A DNA stretch of 64,000 bases from Prosapia bicincta (Eukaryota; Arthropoda; Insecta; Hemiptera; Cercopidae). A program made the position numbers and the translations under genes. Below are positions 59,098 to 64,000 of the stretch, one piece after another (within the stretch, counting starts at the first letter, position 1; each line of letters starts with the position of its first letter). The notes under the pieces are model-generated. The model saw only the letters and a program-made list of their open reading frames with translations. It ran no database searches and had not been told where the DNA came from. The stretch lies in contig JBAIZL010000006.1 in the NCBI GenBank assembly GCA_036971475.1, positions 11,906,205 to 11,970,204 of the forward strand, in the 5' to 3' direction.

Positions 59098-59206
59098 ACA
59101 GCAGCTTATGACGGAGGCTTACCTTCACTAGTTTTAGGAGATGCGTTGCAGCTTAAAAAAAATCACTGGGTTACACCTGTAGCCTGAGCGCCTATTCGAG
59201 GGTTAA

Positions 59207-61738
59207 TATTGTGACTTTGCCGTATATTTTATACGTATATACATTTACGAATTATTTACACAAAAGTATTTGTTTACAAATATTACTTTTCAGTTACCGT
59301 TCAATGGAATTAGATCCCTCCATGTGACTTTACTAACATAATTGCAACATGTATTTAATAAGTTCATCGAAGTTAAAATTTGGACACAAAATAGTAAGTG
59401 ATATAAATTATTGACCACTAAATTCAAATTACTATTATTTAATTAGTTAGGTGCTATAATATTAAAACGTTTAATAATACTCATCTTCATTTCTAGTATG
59501 GATATTTGTAAGCTATTGAGTATAACTTTCTGTCTTTCCTAAACTTACAATATTTTCATGAGTTTTTATATTGTGTGTGGGCGAGTGTGTGTTTCTGTTA
59601 TTGATAGATTACTTGTTTGTTTTAAAATATAATTAGTAAAGCAAGAATATTAAAAAAAAAGAACAACGTCTTCGAACAGGTTTTAACTGTTGACAGTGTG
59701 GCAATCTTCTGATAATATCAATTATTCAACTCATGAAAAGCTTTGAGTGCATTATTGTTATAATTTTATTTTCATAATCATATAATTTATTTTGGAACTC
59801 AGGCGTGTTAAATGTATAATCTGTTTACAAATCATTAGGTTTACACGAACTCCATATAAGGTTATAGGATGTGAGTGTAAACAATTCATTATTTTCTATA
59901 AAACTAGAAAAGGTTAAGGAATGTGAAAGAATCCGCATGTAAACTAATGCAAAAACTATAGTATTTCCTTTTTATATGTTATCTAAAAATATAAAAGTTA
60001 TGTATTTAATCTACAAGAATAATTCTATTCTATTTATTTATGCAATATAAATATAATAGCCCTGAAATATTATCAGGTGATCAGTTGTTTGTATTGTGGA
60101 TAGTATAATTAAATTTATTTCTTTATTTATACATGCGAATACATCGAAATAAATAATGATAGCACATTATCAACGTGACGTTTGTGACGTCACATTATTA
60201 CCTAGATTTAACGTGAGGTATAAATTACAATATATCATTTAATTTGTCTAATATGTGCTAAAAATAAACTCTATATGATCAACACTTTGTTTTTCTTCTG
60301 TATTTCAAATACTGACAATACATTCTAGTCATGTCTTTCTACTATTAAGAATATTGTCTTAATTGTTTTTAAAAAGGTATTAATTTCAGTGGTAATTAAT
60401 TTCAAATAAATAGCTTATCCAAATGAACGACATATATTGTTGAAATAGTTGTATAAATCATTATTTATACTATCGTCAAAAGTCCTGTAAATAAATAGTC
60501 CTAAACTATATAATAATACCCTGTTCTTACTCTGAGTGTATGTAGTAAACGATGTTTTCGTGCTATACACCTTTGTATGGTTGAAAATATTAAAGTTTTC
60601 AAAAAATACAATCGTATTATTATACATTTAATTTTTGAAAGAAATAAGCAAGTATATGTAAAATAAATTTTGAAATTCTTTTACGGTCAATTTCAAAGAC
60701 GTGCGGAATCAACAAATTATAAATTAATAATGACAGCTTTTTCAGTTTCGAGCTTGGTTCTAGAATTACAACTATTTGTAAGGTGAGTTTGGTTACGCCC
60801 TCTGAGTACAGTCATTTCAGATATTCTTTGCTGTTTGAGCTGCGATGAGAACCAAGTACTTGTTCAATAACCCTTATAAGTTTCATTCAATACAACTTAC
60901 TTTTTAAAAGAATAAAATAGTTTATACCTTTGTTTAGGCATCTATTTAGGTAGGACAGACGTTGCTCCTAAACATAATGCAAGCCCTATGGTTTTAAAAG
61001 TTATAAAATCACTCTTTTCCAGCTAATGATATATCTAGAAATTCTTTTTCAGAGAGATTCCCCACCTGGGTCAGATGATTCATAGGACGTGTTGAGCGAC
61101 TAGAATATGCATTTCTATTCACTTTCCTACAAAACGTCTGCCTGTGTAGAGTTTTTAAGCAGGTTTAAGAAACTAAATTATCTCCGATATATTCTACCAG
61201 AATTCGGACCCATAGGTGATGATTTAACGTTAAATAGTGAAAAAAATATTATCAATAAATAAATCTCGGCAATTTTATGTGGTAGAACTTCAAGAAATTA
61301 ATATCTCGCCTGTCGTAAAAACAACATTCATCGTGCAAGCATTCGCAATCTTTATACAAGTGAGTCGTGCTATAAATATTAACAGCTTTTGGGGTTCTTT
61401 TCTCTCTTTCAACTGAGGCCTAACTGACGGCATCTGCTATTAAATACCTATCTGGAAGTGTTTATAATTTCAGTGTTATCATTATTAATTATTTAAATTA
61501 GCTTTTCATTGTAAATGGAAAGCTTGAATATTTTAATGAGAACATAGTTTATCAAATTTATAACAATACGTAAAAGATAAATATAAATCATTTAATAACA
61601 ATTATTTCATTTATAATAACATAACATAGTTATTAAAATACTCATTATTTCTTGAAATGTATTTAAAATATATTTATGTGTCATTATGAATAGTAAATAT
61701 GATAATGTATCATATCAGATCCTTCGTAAAAGGAACGA
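59207..61738. other. AT-rich stretch with a faint PLE-end relic and a CRE word
   Basis: At 59725-59765 CAACTCATGAAAAGCTTTG, AGTGCATTATTG resembles the CCAACGAAAAGCTTTGAGTT end of PLEs. At 60173-60192 CGTGACGTTTGTGACGTCAC holds a full TGACGTCA palindrome. No gene is recognised. Confidence 0.4.
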
Positions 61739-61801
61739 TCGTTTTGAAACGCGTCAGCAAGAAAGCAATTACGTATTTACTTAGTTAATTAGTGTAAAAT
61801 T
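61734..61801 (+). repeat. MITE-like end related to 52714-52866 and 62786-62857
   Basis: AACGATCGTTTTGAAACGCG and TCAGCAAG match the MITE at 52714-52866. The continuation ACGTATTTACTTAGTTAATT and AGTGTAAAATTAGT matches the right arm of the hairpin at 62826-62857. Confidence 0.5.
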
Positions 61802-62065
61802 AGTTACCTATATATCGTTTTATTTAGCTAACGTACCCTTCATTATTTACGTTGCAACGTTCAACCTAATTTGGGATATTAGCGGTCATTAAAAGAAACT
61901 TATACAAAACTTCTTTTCTTGTATTAAGATGTTTATTTGAATAAATACTTACATACATTTCTCAATTTGTTAGCTATTTACTTTTTTTTTAAATTTGGGT
62001 CCTAAATCATAACTATTAAAAAAAAAGTTTAACATTGTAACATGAAAGCCTGTATTGTTATATTT
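61802..62065. other. AT-rich non-coding stretch
   Basis: Nothing recognised. Confidence 0.4.
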
Positions 62066-62330
62066 TTAACAATACATATAGCCTGTAAATTGATTTTGAA
62101 AATGTAAACCTGTCAGGAAAGTTTCTTTAAGATATACATAAGTTAAGCAAGATTGTATCTGAAGAAACGCTGCTTCGACGTCTGCGAAAGTCACATTTAG
62201 CGTTAGAAAGACGAATCCAATCAATGTTGACACTTTTACCCTTCGTTCCAACAATGCAACGAGTGATTTTAGGGAAATTCTGAAGCGTGTTGAATTGTAT
62301 AACTTCAGAAGCTTTTTATTATTGAGAAGG
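62066..62330 (-). pseudogene. Possible Ty1/copia-like reverse transcriptase relic
   Basis: The minus frame ends with LLERRVKVSTLIGFVFL, TLNVTFADVEAAFLQIQ, TYVYLKETFLTGLHFQNQ. The order of a hydrophobic stretch, DV-x-x-AFL and VYLK-x-x matches RT motif A and its following strand in copia elements. Only about 75 residues are alike, and the fit to BEL/Pao (also DVE-x-AFLQ) cannot be excluded. The upstream part of this open frame runs through a (TA)n tract and is not coding. Confidence 0.35.
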
Positions 62331-62366
62331 TAAACGTGTATTGTCATATACAAGAATGAATTCAGC

Positions 62367-62372
<6 letters not shown>

Positions 62373-62432
<60 letters not shown>
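62373..62432. repeat. (TA)n microsatellite
   Basis: TA run of about 30 units upstream (minus sense) of the retroelement relic. Confidence 0.95.
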
Positions 62433-62436
<4 letters not shown>

Positions 62437-62785
62437 AATTAATAGCAAATAAATATGAAAAAACAACAATTCTGAGCTCGGAAACAAGTAATAGTGATAA
62501 ATCTGGATCACGCAACACAGGTGTGACGTACGCTAGAGAAGAATAAATGCAGGGGCTGCTATAAAAGAAAAATGTAGGTGGACACAAAGTCCACCTTTGA
62601 CCTTTTATATAATATCATCTAAATTCACGTTTACAAGGCAATGAAAGAAAATGATTTTATTTTTAAATTTAAAATTATTAGTTACATATCTCTGTTACCA
62701 TATTGTGCTAAGGAAACGATATTGTACTTACCAACCATACACAATTGAAGTTTCTTGATGTAATCATCTTTAATTCGCTGAATAA

Positions 62786-62857
62786 ACTAATTTTACACTA
62801 CTTAACTAAGTGAATACGTTTTTAGGTATTCACTTAGTTAAGTAGTCTAAAATTAGT
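62786..62857. repeat. Near-perfect 32-bp-arm hairpin
   Basis: Arms 62786-62817 and 62826-62857 pair at 31 of 32 positions around an 8-base loop (GTTTTTAG). The arm reads ACTAATTTTACACTACTTAA then CTAAGTGAATAC. The same arm occurs alone at 61768-61801. It is a self-complementary terminal repeat of a small non-autonomous element. Confidence 0.85.
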
Positions 62858-64000
62858 ATACACAATTGGTTGAATACGTCTTTTAAAATAAAATACAAAA
62901 AAATATATCGACATTGTTATTTTTATGGTGATGATTTATTAATTCGAAATCTATAGACTAAACGATAGGGACTAAACAGATATATTATTTTGGTTTTATT
63001 AGACTCTTCCATCAACTATATGTATTGAATATACAAAGACAGCCCTTAAAATTGTGTAATATTAGTATACATAATTGTTTTATATGCATTCAAGTAACAA
63101 AAATATGTATTGTAATTTACATAGATATGCTTGTAGATTCTGGTTGTAAATAAATGTCAAAGACAAGACATTTTCTCAAATATTGGTCGCCCTATATGAG
63201 ACTTGTTTGTTCATGTATGTTTTACGACGTTAGTTGTAAACTCTTTTAAGAGAGAAATGTTGGGTATAAATGTTTCTAAAAGGTATTAGTTAATTTAATT
63301 TGTACAAACATTTCCAAACAGTTTTGTCAGAATAAACAATATACATTTCTTTCCTTGACATTTTTGAAAATACTGGCATTATATTACAGCACAATGCCTC
63401 AAAAACAAATATTATTACTAATCTATTTAGGTGGTGATAAAATACACCACAAAAACGTTATTAGTAAACCTATATACAACTTATAAATATTTTCCTAAAT
63501 ATCTTACAGTGAGAAAGCATCTAAATCTGACAATATATTGTTATATATGCATTGTAGAACGCATTTGTCCTGTAATTAAAGAGATCTAGTCGAGTATGAA
63601 AAATTAAAATTTTAAAACCTAACAATATTGAGGTATGGACAATCATGACTAAATATGACTAACATATAACTAAAAATGAATTGAAAGTGTACAAATTAAA
63701 ATATTCTCCTCGATTTATTCTAGAAATATACACACGTATAAAAGCACAGTTAACTATTAATTTTAAAACTTCTAAATGTAATTGTTATTCTAACAACATT
63801 TAATGTTATCTATAAGAGCTACTATTCTTCGCTTAAAACTTAGGTTTTCTTATATTTCGCCCTAAGGATATGGCTATTTTATCTTTTTTCCATTAAATTT
63901 ATGTATTTAAAAACATATTTCTCCTTTAAACGCGTCTTTTATTGAGATGGTTAACCTTTATGATTTCATTATAAACATAATTTATTTCATTTTCACGCTC
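62858..64000. other. AT-rich non-coding stretch to the window edge
   Basis: Nothing recognised. Confidence 0.45.

Larger units (their letters stand above)
57856..59206 (-). mobile_element. piggyBac-family transposon, internally deleted, copy 2
   Basis: TTAA at 57856-57859 and 59203-59206. The element reads on the minus strand from TTAACCCTCGAATAGGCGCT and GGCTACAGGTGTAACCC to the complement of TTAAAACTTTGGTAGGCGC. Length is 1351 bases against 1354 for copy 1, and the two align along their whole length. Coding pieces are better kept here than in copy 1. Confidence 0.88.

Overview
The window looks like AT-rich, gene-poor nuclear DNA of an invertebrate animal, most likely an arthropod. The clues are very low GC, dozens of (TA)n microsatellites, degenerate Penelope-like retroelements (PLEs), piggyBac and pogo-type DNA transposon remnants, and no compact operon-like coding. 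The species cannot be named from the sequence. There is no convincing complete host gene. The best host-gene candidate is a single minus-strand terminal coding exon at 7548-7681 with a good splice acceptor. A weaker first-exon candidate lies at 47596-47661.

Layout. 1-330: a PLE tail fragment and a hairpin set between two (TA)n tracts. 657-2335: a minisatellite with 57-60 bp and 81 bp units. 3770-4700: two GC-richer patches of unknown nature. 5449-5700: a palindromic PLE end beside (TA)n. 11350-17240: a LINE C-terminus (minus), two plus-strand GIY-YIG endonuclease ends of PLEs, and their 3' regions. 20930-25440: the main mobile-element cluster, with PLE A and PLE B in tandem on the minus strand and PLE C joined head to head with B on the plus strand. 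26440-41000: sparse sequence with (TA)n tracts, each beside inverted-repeat PLE ends. 42616-43466: a pogo/Tigger-like element. 45321-46319 and 48338-49337: a 1.0 kb direct duplication. 50963-52316 and 57856-59206: two copies of one internally deleted piggyBac family with TTAA ends. 52714-62857: MITE-like and hairpin repeats, a tRNA-like relic and a possible Ty1/copia relic.

How the pieces relate. Most of the window is a record of retroelement activity. PLE 3' ends recur many times, often as head-to-head palindromes, and nearly always abut (TA)n. Many carry a short motif, CTGANGA plus a stem plus GAAA, that resembles a hammerhead ribozyme core; its stem differs between subfamilies yet stays paired. 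PLE copies A, B and C carry a different GAAACGTC-type motif in their terminal repeat. This set of self-cleavage-like motifs and TA-tract-associated palindromes is the most interesting system in the window. All coding parts of the mobile elements are broken by stops, frameshifts or deletions.
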